From Macrothele yani (taxonomy: Eukaryota > Arthropoda > Arachnida > Araneae > Macrothelidae): a stretch of 64,000 nucleotides of DNA. A model generated the notes under the pieces. That model was not told the origin of the DNA, searched no databases, and was given only the letters and a program-made list of their open reading frames with translations. The DNA is taken from contig CM077022.1 in NCBI GenBank assembly GCA_039090855.1, positions 76,408,971 through 76,472,970 on the forward strand, written 5' to 3'. Below, piece by piece: positions 31,570-42,769 of the stretch. The translations under genes were made by a program, and so were the position numbers. The first letter of the stretch is position 1. Every line of letters starts with the position of its first letter.

Positions 31570-32705
31570 GTACAAATCAGTCTAAAGTGTCACTGTCACT
31601 TGCCACAAACTACTTCCATCCGTCTAGTCAGCTGTTAAATATTGTTGCTGTAGAAGTGTGCATTTGACATTGTCCCGTTTGGTGAGCTCCTCTTTGTCCA
31701 GGAAATGCTGCAATGACTGGAAAAGTTGGTAAGTGCTTGGGGCAATAGGCTGAGTGCGGCAGCAACTCCCAGCCTTGGTCTCTTATCTTGTGATAGGTCA
31801 CCCGTGCTGTGTGAGGTCTCATTCCATCATGTTATAGGAGGAACCCCTTGCAGTTCAGCAGTGCTGGTCATTTCGACATGAGGGATTCATGCAGGTTGTC
31901 GAGCTGATGGCAGTATACATGGGCGGTCATAATGGTGGTGTCGGACAGCAGCTCAAAAACACGACTTGCATCATATCCCACCAAACAGACAGCAGGATCT
32001 TACATGGGTGTAAGCAAACTTTACAGATTGGCACGAGCTTCTGTTTTGGGTCCAACTTTGTTTTCAGGTGCTAACATTGTCATATAGGACCCATTTCTCA
32101 CTTTGTGTCACAATGCGGTTCAAGAATGGTTGAACTTCGTCACGTGCAAGCAGGGAAACACATGCACTCATGCGATTAGCTTTCTGTTCAATGGTGTGTT
32201 GATGGGGTACCCAAACTCCCTCTTTTGCATTTTCCCTAGTTGACGCAAGTGCATGATGATGCTTGTGCGGGTAGTCTTCAGCTGTTCAACCAACTCCCGT
32301 GTGACTGCATGCGGGTTAGTCTCCACTAAGGTCTTCAGCATGTCCATATGCACTGTTACTAGTCTTCCAGCTTTAGGATGGTCTGGCAGGTCAAAATTTC
32401 CTGCTTTAAACAGTCCAAACCAAACACAGCACTGACAATGTGATATAGCATTGTGGTACACACTGGTAATGTTCCTCACAGCACTTGTGGGGGTGCTACC
32501 ATGACAAAACTCATACAGCATCAATGACAGATGTGCTCCTTGTCCACTTCCATGTTGGCTGGCACTTGCACTTTTTGCCTTCTGATGGCTAACTGTCATT
32601 GACTTAAGCCACCTACCTGCTGATGTTATGCCAATGTGCTGCACAATCTCAGTGGCCAGTGTGCACTGTCGCCGAGGCTTCGACTCAGGTACCCTCATCA
32701 TTGGA
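31570..32705 (-). mobile_element. Mariner element remnant, minus strand
   Basis: Minus-strand text in order: LSLMLYEFCHGSTPTSAVRN, FGLFKAGNFDLPDHPKAGRL, LVETNPHAVTRELVEQLKTT, RTSIIMHLRQLGKMQK, then RIVTQSEKWVLYDNVS and HTARVTYHKIRDQGWELLPH with SAYCPKHLP. The first catalytic Asp is Ser (usual C/GDEKW), and the third is lost (usual YSPDL.P.D). No clear TIRs were found, so the ends are approximate. Confidence 0.78.
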
Positions 32706-32744
32706 CATTACTTTCTTTCCCACCCAATTATTGATGTGTTGACA

Positions 32745-32940
32745 ATTTCTGTACAGTTCTTGCAAATTTTTGTTGGAATTGGAACACTAATTATCAGCAG
32801 TTTTGTAAAGAAAAAGAAAATTTGTTTTATAGAAATATAATGTTGAATAATAAATAATATGATTATTTACTGCTGGTTTCTTTGTCCTGTTAATGGAACT
32901 ATGTTTCCTCTGATAATCAGAAGGCTAGCCATTTTCTGTA
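32745..32940. repeat. MITE-like repeat, copy B
   Basis: See 30179-30380: direct similarity over about 130 bases and a right end, GATAATCAGAAGGCTAGCC, that mirrors the left end of copy A. Confidence 0.5.
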
Positions 32941-33003
32941 TAAAATTCTTGGAAATAGAAATACTTTTTATAGCCTTGTATTCTTCATGGTGAATTATAA
33001 GTC

Positions 33004-33026
33004 ACGCACGCACGCACGCACGCACG
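33004..33026. repeat. (ACGC)n microsatellite
   Basis: About six ACGC units. Confidence 0.9.
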
Positions 33027-33437
33027 GGTGCCCAAATATGGAAATTTCAGTTACAAGAATTGTATGTGTTTATTAGTATGTTCTGGAACACCATTTGCTC
33101 AAAAGGCAATGTGCATGCCGTGTAGAGTTGATGCAGATAAATTCTGAACAGTTGCCAGGGAGGATATTAGATCATTTTTTACGAAGGAAATCTTCCAACT
33201 CCCTAAGTGAAGAGGCTAAATATTAAAGGAGAAATCTGTTCATCACCTTATTTTCAAGCACCAACTGGTTTTAAGGTATTTGAATTGGGTGATAGCGCAG
33301 GCTGTGTAAAGATTTTTCCATTATTTTGTCCAGCCTCTGGTATGATGGTTACATCAGTGTAGTATTCACCCTAAATTTTTTTAGAACTGGGTGGCAAGAA
33401 ATTTTAGCTGGATGGTACTTTTCACGACCCCTTCCCC

Positions 33438-33463
33438 ATTCAAAAAAAAAAAAAAAAAAAAAA
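33438..33463. repeat. Poly-A run
   Basis: An A run with no LINE 3' end immediately before it. It may be a remnant retroposon tail on the + strand, but the source is not evident. Confidence 0.6.
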
Positions 33464-33589
33464 AGAGAAAGGATATTGTTTTGCCTAGCATTATTATACT
33501 TATTAAATACTAATAAATCATATTCAACACAGATTTCAGTCAGTTTTCACCAATATTTATGGTGTATGTGGGAATAAGTTTTCCACTCA

Positions 33590-33702
33590 TACTATTATGT
33601 GCATTGTGAAAACATTCATTAAAGAAAATTTAGCTGGGCCTAGAACCTTTTTACTGGGTGGACCGCTCAGTAAAAAGGTTCTAGGGAGAACACTAATCAG
33701 TG
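33590..33702. repeat. Dispersed repeat, copy 2 (first copy at 757-872)
   Basis: Same order of blocks as 757-872, with a partly inverted CTAGAACCTTTTTACTGGG / CAGTAAAAAGGTTCTAGG pair that forms a short hairpin at 33640-33685. Confidence 0.65.
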
Positions 33703-33726
33703 TGTTCATAAATACACAGTTGACGT

Positions 33727-33772
33727 GGACCAGGGACATCAAATAGAAGTCATCGCTCTTTCCACGTTTAGT
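33727..33772 (+). repeat. Third, partial copy of the 20611-type dispersed repeat
   Basis: TGGACCAGGGACATCAAATA then GAAGTCATCGCTCTTTCCAC and GTTTAG match 20609-20654. The copy stops at the same place where the other copy is interrupted and then diverges. Confidence 0.75.
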
Positions 33773-33908
33773 GTGTTCAGCAGGTTCAAAAGAGGTAGAC
33801 CACAGACTGGTGAAATTCAGAGTGCAGCTAGAATCCAACCTATTAAAGCAGTTAGGACATGCCAATATGGCAGAACTGAAAGAATTAAGTGACACATTTT
33901 CCTGAGAG

Positions 33909-33910
<2 letters not shown>

Positions 33911-33956
<46 letters not shown>
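33911..33956. repeat. (TA)n microsatellite
   Basis: About 22 TA units, immediately before the fold-back repeat at 33957. Confidence 0.95.
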
Positions 33957-33957
<1 letters not shown>

Positions 33958-34169
33958 CTATTAAGAAGAGACTGAAGCAAAAAAATTATGTATTGACTGG
34001 TGTGAGTAAAAAAAGAAAAAATAGAACAACTGAATGTAGAATTTTTGCTGGTCCTTGATAAAGCCAAGGCTCAGTATTCTCGACACTTTCTACATTCAGT
34101 TCTATTTTTTCTCTTTTTACTCACACCGGTTAATACATAATTTTTTTGCTTCAGTCTCTTCTTAATAGA
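33957..34169. repeat. ~82-bp inverted repeat with 45-base spacer
   Basis: The left arm (33957-34042: TCTATTAAGAAGAGACTGAA...GAATGTAGAA) and the right arm (34088-34169: TTCTACATTC...TTCAGTCTCTTCTTAATAGA) pair with few mismatches. The right arm and what follows recur as a direct copy at 34635-34925. Confidence 0.85.
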
Positions 34170-34925
34170 ATGTGAATTCTGAATTTTCATAACTGCTGCA
34201 TTGCGCGTTTTGATCTTCAGGTTATTTTGCAACTTTCGTTTTAAATTCTAAAGTTTTTCTTATGTTTTTGGCTTTGCTCTTTAGTGTATATATATATATA
34301 ATACTTTTGTATTGCTATTCAGGTTTAAATTCTCTCTCAGGCGAACTTGGCAATTGGTTATTACTGAACATTATTTCTGGTTCATTATGTCACTCGTACA
34401 ACTTGAGTTTCTATAATCATCTTCTTTCTGTTTAATAGTAACAGATAAAGAGCATGGGTCGGGCCAGGAAGGTTATGGATACAAGCTAAATTCTTAACTA
34501 AAGCTTGGTCATACAACTCTGCGGAGGTCATGACATATATATATAAATTTTTTGGCGGGCTCATTACTTGCATCCATGACTTTGCAGAAACCCATTTCCA
34601 AATAGGTCTTTGTGGAAGTGAGAAAATGCAGAGTTTTTGCTGGTCCTTGATAAAGCCAAGTCTCAGTATTCTTGACACTTTCTGCATTCAGTTGTTTTTT
34701 TTTTCTCTTTTTACTCACACCGTTCAATACACAACTTTTTCTATGTTGTACTTGGTATGAGTCAAAAATTTTTTTTTGCTTCAGTCTCTTCTTAATAGAG
34801 TGTGAATTCTGAATTTTCATAACTGCTGCGTTGCATGTTTTGAACTTCAGGTTAATTTGGCAACTTTCGTTTTAAATTAAAATATTTTTCTTATGTTTTT
34901 CGGCTTTGCTCTTTAGTATATATAC
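34040..34925. repeat. Two direct copies of a ~275-bp repeat
   Basis: 34043-34315 and 34635-34925 share TTTTTGCTGGTCCTTGATAA, CTCTTTTTACTCACACCG, GCTTCAGTCTCTTCTTAATA, GAATTCTGAATTTTCATAAC and GGCTTTGCTCTTTAGT.TATA. The second carries a ~30-base insertion near 34738-34775. The copies are probably MITE-like and non-coding. Confidence 0.8.
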
Positions 34926-35036
34926 ACCCAAGAGCAGAGTTAAAGACATAATTTACACCCAACCAAAATTTAAAACCAAGTTTGTTTAACATACAATCTG
35001 AAGATCATGACGCGCAACGCAGCAGTGATGAATATT

Positions 35037-36389
35037 CAGAAATAAAAATCCACGCACCAAGAAAAACCGTGCGATTAACGCGAAACTCAACAAATAGCTA
35101 CGGGTAGGGCAGACATGCAATGATTAAATTTTCGTGGTCTTATAAGGTGTTGCGCAGGAGATTCCCCATTCATGCCAAAGTGCATGGGAAGAGTCAGGTG
35201 AGATCCATGAGTGATAGACATGCCGAAGACCAGCTGTAGATGCGCGTACGGGCAACTGACTGAGTTCGAACGAAGCTGCATCGTCGGGATGAGAGAGGCT
35301 GGGTGGCTGGCGCACCTAATCAGCCGCCATTTGAGCCGGTCTGACGGTACGGTGCGATCGTGTTGGGAGCAAGGCACCCGGACACTGCGGACTGGCTCTT
35401 GATGACTAAGACACACCACCAGCAGAGAAAACCGATAGATCATGAGAGTGGCATACACAGCTGCAATGACGTCCTTGTCCAATATCCAGAGACATGTGGC
35501 GGCTGTACAAGGGACTCCTGTGTTCGCCAGAACCATTTCCAGACACCTGGCAGAGGCGAATCTGCACTCTCGACGGCCCTTATGTTTCCTACCATTAACA
35601 TCTGACCATCGTCGGTGTTGATTACAGTGGTGTCAGCAGGGAGCAACATGGAATGCTACGGACTGGCAGCATATAGTGTTCAGCGACGAATCCCGCTTCT
35701 GTATGGGAATGGACGACCACCATGTCAGAGTGTGGAGGACCGCAGGTGAGCGCTATAACCCCAATCTCACTGTACAGCGACACATGTCCTGAACTGCAGG
35801 CATGATGGTCTGGAGAGCCATCGCGTATGACAGCCGGACTTCTCTTGCAGTGATCTGAGGGACATTGACAGCCCAGCGCTATGTACAGGAGATCCTGCAG
35901 CTCCATGTGCTGCCTTTCCTGGTGGGGCGGCCCAGAGCCATTTTCCAACAAGATAATGCCCGTACGTATACGGCTCGGGTTTCCCAGAACTGTCTCCATC
36001 ATGCTTCGATGCTTTCGTGGCCTGCCACATCAACTGATCTCTTGCCCATTAAGCACGCGTGGGACCAGATGGAATGCCAGCTTTTTCCGTGTCCCAGTGT
36101 TGGTGATTTAGAGCGTCAGTTGCAAGAAGTGTGGGCCGATTTGTCCCAGGATAACATACGGCATCTCATTGACTCCATGCCGGACTGTATCACTGCATGT
36201 ATCCGAGCATGAGGCGGTCTGACACTGTACTAAGGCTGGCCAGAACGTGTACCGTATGTCCGTGGGGAATGATCCTGCTTCTGTAATATTGTAATCACTT
36301 CTGTCCTTGGTATGTACCGTCTCACTACTAAAATCTCATTTCAATCCGATGCCTCCTTCTTGGTCCGCAGATTTTTATGACAATGAGTG
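35037..36389 (+). mobile_element. Tc1 element with a recognisable 3' TIR
   Basis: The 3' end (36345-36389) reads GATGCCTCCTTCTTGGTCCG...ACAATGAGTGTA and resembles the end of the Tc1 at 1-762. The 5' TIR is degraded (ATAAAAATCCACGCACCAAG at about 35042). It encloses the transposase pseudogene below. Confidence 0.75.
35215..36212 (+). pseudogene. Tc1 transposase (DD34E type), frameshifted
   Basis: Text in order: LTEFERSCIVGMREAGWLAH, HLSRSDGTVRSCWEQGT, WNATDWQHIVFSDESRFCMG (first Asp), RYNPNLTVQRHM, then the frame at 35865-36212: LTAQRYVQEILQLHVLPFLV, GRPRAIFQQDNARTYTARVS (second Asp), WPATSTDLLPIKHAWDQMEC, RQLQEVWADLSQDNIRHLID and SMPDCITACIRA with a stop. In the last catalytic motif the usual PIEH Glu is Lys. 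Several shifts and stops lie in the first two thirds. Confidence 0.85.
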
Positions 36390-36755
36390 TATGTGAGTGT
36401 ATATATAAATATATATATAAATATATAAATATACTGAGTTAGCTTAGCATAAGACACCCCCCCTCGTCTTACATATTCAGAGCAGTAATGAAGTATAATG
36501 TGATATCCGTGTCATGTGTGACTACTATAAATTTTGCACATCTATCCTCTGTACGCAATTAGTAAATGTTTGCCAGTAATGGAGAGAATTGGCGACTTAA
36601 GCCAATTTAATTTGACCACGACCAGACAGTTGGGGCCCGGGTGCCAGTATTTTGGAAACAGCCGCACTTGTTGTCTGCTCCCATACTACTGTATCAAGGA
36701 TGTACTGGGACTAGATTAACTATGCACAGGCATCCAGCATAAGGGCTCATATTGG
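36390..36755. other. No gene seen; TA-rich then mixed
   Basis: (TATAA)n-like run at 36395-36435. Otherwise no feature. Confidence 0.4.
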
Positions 36756-38035
36756 TTAGCCACACACAGTTAATCCTAGAGGTGAGTGTCGTGTCACAAC
36801 TGGTATTTCAGCAACAATGTGCAACAGGCACCCACCAGTACAACAGCGGTGCAGTTCACCTTATTTCCACATGCACAATGTGCCATACCTTGCTTCACTT
36901 GGAGTTCCACAGCCGTAGACCAATGTGGGTACTCATGTTGACGCCTGATCATCGTAAGTAATGCCTCGCATGGGCACGTCTGCATTGGACCCTCGACAGA
37001 TGGATAGTCGTCTGGAGTGATGGGTCTCATTTCCTGCTGCACCATGGTGATTGTCAGGTTTACATATGGTGTAAACAACATGAATCCCCATCCCCTGGTT
37101 GCACAGTTGGGGTGCAACAGGCCAGTGGAGGCGGTGTTCTGTTGACGGCTGGGTTTGCATATGGCGTAAACAGCATGAAGCCCTATCCCTCGGTTGCACA
37201 GTTGGGGTTCAACAGGCCAGTGGAGGTAGTGTTCTGTTGATGGCTGGGTTTGCATATGACATAAACAGCATGACACCCTATCCCCTGGTTACACAGTTGG
37301 TTCAACAGGCTAGTGGAGGTAGTGTTCTGTTGATGGCTGGGTTTGCATATGGCATAAACAGCATGAAGCCCTATCCCCTGGTTGCACAGTTTGGGTTCAA
37401 CATGCCAGTGGAGGTGGTGTTCTGTTGATGGCTGGGTTTACATATGGCATAAACAGCGTGAAGCCCTCTCCCCTGGTTGCACAGTTTGGGTTCAACAGGC
37501 CAGTGGAGGTGGTGTTCTGTTGATAACTGAGTTTACATATGGCATATGGTTGCACAGTTCGGGTTCAACAGGCCGATGGAGGTGGTGGCTTTGTCTGGGG
37601 AGTTTCATCCTGGCAAACCCTAAGTCTGTTGGTTATCATCCCACAAACACTGAATAGTGTACACTACAGTGATATGTTAACTGACCATCTCCATCCATAT
37701 CTGCAACAGGTTTACCCGGACTACAGTGCCATCTTTTGACATGAAAATGTACCATGTCTTCAGGCTCATATAACTACTGAGTGTTTGAAGAAACATGACG
37801 ACAAATTCTCTACATTGCATTCGCACCCTGGAACTCCTCTGACCAACCCAGTTGAACACATATTTGCGGGATATGCTAGAACAGGGTATGAGAACTGTTA
37901 ATCAACGTCCACGGAATGAGCGTAAACTGACGGAGCTGCTGCGATGGACATGGGTCAAGTATGCATTGAGGATGTTCTACACCTTGTAGAATCTGTTTTT
38001 AGGTGTCTGCTAGCTGTGATTGCACAAAGGTGAAC
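36756..38035 (+). pseudogene. Tc1-like transposase with an internal 95-bp tandem array
   Basis: Text in order: LLHLEFHSRRPMWVLMLTPD, LAWARLHWTLDRWIVVWSDG with SHFLLHH (first Asp), CQVYIWCKQHESPSPGCTVG, (tandem array), GGGGFVWGVSSWQTLSLLVI, LNSVHYSDMLTDHLHPYLQQ, and near the end NPVEHIFAGYA plus DVLHLVESVFRCLLAVIAQR. It matches the Tc1 pattern with WSDESRF, VWR..HE, GGGSVMVWG and P(I/V)EH; the second catalytic region is unreadable. Stops and shifts abound. No TIRs were identified. Confidence 0.8.
37098..37560 (+). repeat. 95-bp tandem array (five full copies) made from transposase sequence
   Basis: GGTTGCACAG recurs at 37097, 37192, 37287, 37380, 37475 and 37548 (periods 95, 95, 93, 95, 73). 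Each unit carries GGCCAGTGGAGG, GTGTTCTGTTGATGGCTGGG and CATATGGCATAAACAGCATG. The unit corresponds to the transposase stretch around VYIWRKQHE...GCTVGVQQASGG. 95 is not a multiple of 3, so the copies are in rotating frames. Confidence 0.92.
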
Positions 38036-38329
38036 CAATGCATTATTAAGTAGGTATCTCCAATGTAAAGCTAAACTCAGTGTATATATATAATATAATA
38101 AACAAAAAAATATTTTCCAGTTTTCATTGCTCTCAGCTTATGCTTATTCTGATCAGTAACTCTCTACCCCTCAGTCAAGTGTTTCAAAGTACCAGTGTTT
38201 CTCAACCCCTTGTTTTAAATAAAATTTTCTTTGGCTAAACTTAATTGCTCGTAACCTATATTTTAAACTGCTCTTTCTTTTTGGCTATTGTTCTACCTTA
38301 GAGCTATCTGAACTGTCTGCTATTGGGTA

Positions 38330-39190
38330 TAAAAAGCTGGCTCAAATGAGATGTTGCAATCAGTGAAGAACCGACATTGAGTCGACAGATGAGGCTCAGA
38401 TGCACAGAAATCTGGAAATGGACCACAAAATTGCACGACTGCACAGGATGACAGACACCTTTACCATATGGCAGTGACTGATCGCACAACGACGTCCACA
38501 GTGTAAGTGCAGCAGTGGCACACTGTCACAGGTCAGGCTTTGCCCTTCAGCACAGTTAGACGTCGTCTGCTTAACAAAGTACTGCTCTCCAGCAGTCCAT
38601 GGCTATAATGGGGTTTTGAACACAGACATTAGCACCCTGATTGGTAGCAGGTCGTGCTTTCTGATGAGTCACGATTTAACTTGATGCACCGTGATGGTTC
38701 CTTATGTGTTCAAAGACATCGTGGTGTACGGCACCTTTCAGTGTGCATTTTGCAGCATCACACTGGTACATCACCAAGAGTCATGCTTTGGGGCGCCACT
38801 GGGTTCATTTCATGATCTTGCCTCATATGATGAGAGAGCCTTCAACAGCCAGCAATACATCAGGGATGTTTTAGAGGCAGAGGTGTCTTGGTGCTATTTT
38901 CCAGCAAGGCAATGCCCGGAATGTCCAAGACCTCTTCCATGCATGGCAGATAACACTTCTTCCCTGGCGTGCACGTTTGCCGGATATGTCCCCAATCAAA
39001 CAGATCTGGGACATGGTAGCTAAGGCACTGGCATATCAAGTGCCTCTGCCAGTCACTACAAATGAATTCTGGTCTCACATAGAAGCAGCTTTGCAGGCTA
39101 TTCCCCAGGATGACATCAAAAACCTCTTTTATGCAATGCCACGCCTTGTAGAGGCTGTTATTTTTGCTCGTGATGGCTTCACATGATACT
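38330..39190 (+). pseudogene. Tc1-like transposase, broken
   Basis: Readable parts: VVLSDESRFNLMHRDGSLCV (first Asp), QRHRGVRHLSVCILQHHTGT, SPRVMLWGATGFIS, RAFNSQQYIRDVLEAEVLVL, then in another frame RLPDMSPIKQIWDMVAKALA and IEAALQAIPQDDIKNLFYAM with PRLVEAVI. The FQQDNARPH segment is garbled (KAMPGMSKTSS). The last catalytic motif reads MSPIKQIW, with Lys in place of Glu. No TIRs were found. Confidence 0.78.
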
Positions 39191-39289
39191 GAGTTTTGAA
39201 GTGAACAAATCTTGTTAAATGTTGTCAGAAAAATTTAAGGTCAGAGCTAAAACATTATATCCACCTACTTAATATGATGTTGGTCTTTC

Positions 39290-39810
39290 ACGTGCCGCCC
39301 AAAAACAGCTCTTAACCGGCAAGGCATTGGCGACACACAATCTCTAAAAATGTTTTGTATCTAGTACCAATAAGTTACCAGCATATCCTTTAAATCTTGT
39401 TAATTTATGTGGTTGAGCCATTGCAGATAGGGGTTTGCTGTTCTAACACAACCACAGATGCTCGATTGGATTGATGTCTGGGAATTGGAGGCCAGGGCAG
39501 TACCTGAAAGTCTTCCTTATGTTCTACAAACCATTCTTGAGCCATCTGGGAAGTGGGGCATGGTGCATTATCCTGCTGAAAGAAGGCACAACTAAGAAGG
39601 GAATGCCATTGCCATGAAAAAATGTACCTGGTCTGCTATGATGTTTAGGTAGGTGGTAGATGTCATAGTTTCCTGCAAATGAATGACTGGATCCAGGGTT
39701 TTCCAGCAGAACATTGCCCAAAGCATTACACTTTCTCCACCAACTTGTTTTCGTCCCATGGTGCATCCTGGTGCCAACACTTCTCCAGGTAAACAGCACA
39801 CACGCACCCC
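39290..39810 (-). pseudogene. Tc1-like transposase fragment, minus strand
   Basis: The minus strand reads CLPGEVLAPGCTMGRKQVGG, ESVMLWAMFCWKTLDPVIHL, QETMTSTTYLNIIADQVHFF, then after shifts IMHHAPLPRWLKNG, FRYCPGLQFPDINPIEHLWL. The GG.SVM(V/L)W and D.NPIEHLW motifs are Tc1 signatures, with Asp and Glu of the last motif present. The N-terminal half is absent. Confidence 0.75.
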
Positions 39811-40513
39811 AAGGGTATCATCATATCAGGTAATACAGAATATACTACTGAACCTGCAAAAATATATCTGCGAATTAGAGCTTAACATGAATTGTAGCCT
39901 ACTGCTCTGTACCAATGCTCTGGCCCAAGCAGACATACATACAATAGAGGTTGTTGCAGACATCAGTTGAATTTTCTGTCATTTTGCTAATACTGTGGAT
40001 CGTCATCATCAAATATGACGATGCCATTTTGAGAGGATGTTGAATTGCTAGAAAGTGTTCATGTTGCTCTGAAATCACGATAAAGTAATTTAAGATTTAC
40101 CACACTTGGAATGCAGTGCCTTGTTAAACTTTGGCAAGTGTGTTGGACTGTGTGGAGATTATGTGGACAAATAGATTTATGGACCTGTGTAAGATTCAAT
40201 ATTGTCACAATTGTATTTTTGTGGTAAAAAAATAAAAATAAAAAATGTGAGCATTAGATTTATAGTGACCTTCATAAAATTTATACTTTTCCTGAATTGA
40301 AGTGTTTATAAAGTTGGAAGGGTTTTCAAGGTAATGAAAAAAAATATTTCTGGTACTCTAAATGGCTGCAGTCTAATGTAAGAGATTAAATGACAAAGCA
40401 ACAGCATTTGTTTCAATCTGTGAAAAATGTATGTGTTTGAAGAAATCAGTAATTATGAACTAGCATCCTTTAAATGAATAGGGAAAATGTGTTCATAAAT
40501 ATATTTTATCATA

Positions 40514-40626
40514 TGTCATGGTTTTATGTGTCACAATCACTGATGATGACATGTGATCATGTAATCCTTCCTATTAGAAATTTTATTTATTGGTTTTCAG
40601 TGATTGTGACACATAAAACCATGACA
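40514..40626. repeat. 30-bp perfect inverted repeat
   Basis: 40514-40543 (TGTCATGGTTTTATGTGTCA...CAATCACTGA) is perfectly complemented by 40597-40626. The spacer is 53 bases. It overlaps the next hairpin by two bases. Confidence 0.95.
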
Positions 40627-40671
40627 AAATTTGCCGAAGTTAAGTCTGTCTCTTAACTTCGGCAAATTTTG
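40625..40671. repeat. 20-bp perfect inverted repeat with 7-base loop
   Basis: CAAAATTTGCCGAAGTTAAG, loop TCTGTCT, then the exact complement. The long perfect stem with a short loop resembles a terminator but is not followed by a T run, and this is a eukaryotic intron. Confidence 0.95.
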
Positions 40672-41319
40672 CATTTAGATTTTAACCTACCTTGCAGCAA
40701 ATACATGGCTTTATTACTTGAGGTTTGAAGTATTTGCATACTTTCATTGTTCTGTTCCCCGTGTATATTTGCTTTTTAGGAATCAACAACCAGATAAATG
40801 AGTAGTGAGTTTGTAATATTACTGTTTCATATAATTTCATTTAGTAAAAATGAACTTAAGATTAGTTTTTTTTTTTACCAGATGTGTTCTTGATCTATGA
40901 GTTCCAATGTTCATTTCTTCCAGTTTCCAGATCACCAAATTTGATTCGCTGCCATGGCAACATTCTGAATGTCATTTGTTGAATCCTACAAGAGTTCTGG
41001 CACTAAATTTTCTAGATGATGCTTTCACACAATGCTCAGTTTATTACTATGCCAGCATTGGTACAAACACTAACTTCCAAAAAGATATCTGAACTCCTAT
41101 TGGCTTCATATTGATATCACTGCCACTCACCCCCATAGTACATTGCCCCATCTTTGGTGGCTGTGACACCCCCCCCCTCCCCTCTTGAGTACTCTTATTG
41201 TCAACAAACAACAGACTCAGGCTGGTAGGCCTATGTTCCACTTGCAAAAGGGTAACGATTTCAGATAATGTCATGCAATTTTTTTTTATGTAGTTCTTAC
41301 CCAGCTTTCTGATTCACTA

Positions 41320-41775
41320 AAGCGTTTGAAGAGTAGTCAGTCCAGCTTCACACATTTTCATATCTGTGAACCAGTCTAAATAGAACCTTGTCGTGTGGCA
41401 AGTAGAATCTGTTACAAGAAACTTCCATATCATAGGATGTACAGAATATTCCATGAAGTTAAGGTAGACTTTGACATTCATAGTTCCTTCCACAACCACC
41501 AAAGGTGGGAGGCCACTGCATGAAGAAAAGCTCAGTGCAATCAAACTACATCCTCTGGGCTTTGCTGGTACAGTGCACTTTGGCAACATATGCTTTTTGG
41601 ACATTGGCCACACCCACCCATCTGATTGTAATAAGGTGTAGTGTGATTCCTCATCACTCTTATAGAACCAATTTTCACTCCTCTTGGGATAAGTTGCACT
41701 GTTCTTTGCACCATGCAAAGTGAGACCACTGATTGCAGTCGACGATGATATTAGAAACTTACGTATCAGCATGCA
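41320..41775 (-). pseudogene. Tc1-like transposase fragment, minus strand
   Basis: An uninterrupted 151-residue frame contains YKSDEESHYTLLQSDG (a corrupted W-SDES-F-L--SDG), CTVPAKPRGCSLIALSFSSC, PLVVVEGTMNVKVYLNFMEY and VTDSTCHTTRFYLDWFTDM (second catalytic region, usual Q.DNA..HT..). It is truncated before the last catalytic motif. The long open frame is probably chance in a decayed copy, since the N-terminal half is absent. Confidence 0.65.
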
Positions 41776-42769
41776 GCAAGCTTTTTTCTGCCAGTGTGCT
41801 GTTGTTCTATGTTGGTGCTGTTAGGTTTACATTTTACGATAACAACACTGATATATAGCTGCTAACCTACTGTGGATTTTTCTGAATTTTAAACTGAGTT
41901 TACAGCATTTTATATTAATTGTCTAAAAAAATCTGGAAAATCACTATGGTCCAGTGTGCAGTTTGTGAACTAACCCACCACCTTTTAAACTGACTGAGCA
42001 CTGTTTGCATGAGACAGTCAACCGCAGTTTTTAGCGTACCCATGATCTTAGTTCTTTCCTCCACTTCTTGCTGTACTTGTAAATGATTAGCCACGGAAGC
42101 ACTTGGGATTTCTGCACGACTTGCTTTCCTTTGCTGTTAAGCAGCTCAGCATGTGATGGATTGGTTGATGCTTCACCTGCTTGTGCAGGTGTAAGTGTGT
42201 GAGCCAACCACTATGAAGAAATTTGGGTTCTGATGAATTCTGTGAAATAAAGACATGGTGTTATCGTGTGTGTTTGTGTTTTATTTGGTGTTGGGATTTT
42301 GGATGATTATAAGTTCACTCTGGGTTAAAATTTAATGATGTTTATCATAGATCAGTAAAAAGCTGAAAAGGTGAAGATTTCACAATGATACCAGAGTGAT
42401 TATTCAATTGAGTAGCCTTGTAAAATACTTTCTGAGAGATGTGTTATGTATGTAGTATCTATTCTTGTGATTGTTTCTATTTGTTTCTATCGATTACAGT
42501 GGATAAGGTAATTGAATAGGCATATTAAGAGAAAAAAAAAGTCTGGAAAATTAAAAGCTGTGTTGAAATTTCTGGCTATTTTTAAAATTAGTAGTGTTGT
42601 GTAACAAATGCAGAAATGTTTTTCTTTTCCCTCTTTTGTTTTAGAGCACAATATGTGTATTGCAAGTACTAGCTGTACAGGACTGTTATTTGTGCCATAT
42701 TCCCAGACTCTGAAATTGAAAACAAAAAGCACGGCAGTGCAAGAACCAGACCCAGTTTGCTTATACAGA
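41776..42769. other. No gene seen; AT-rich intron
   Basis: A small hairpin around TTCACCTGCTTGTGCAGGTG (42172-42192). Nothing else recognised. Confidence 0.4.

Larger units (their letters stand above)
39811..41319. other. No gene seen; AT-rich with hairpins at 40514-40671
   Basis: Apart from the two inverted repeats listed separately, no TE or coding motif was recognised. A C run lies at 41165-41178. Confidence 0.4.

Noticed and set aside
40625..40671. Stem-loop considered as a rho-independent terminator
   Set aside because: There is no U run after the stem, and the context is a eukaryotic intron.
41317..41772. 151-codon uninterrupted minus-strand frame considered as an intact gene
   Set aside because: It is only the middle of a Tc1 transposase with damaged motifs and no N- or C-terminal parts.
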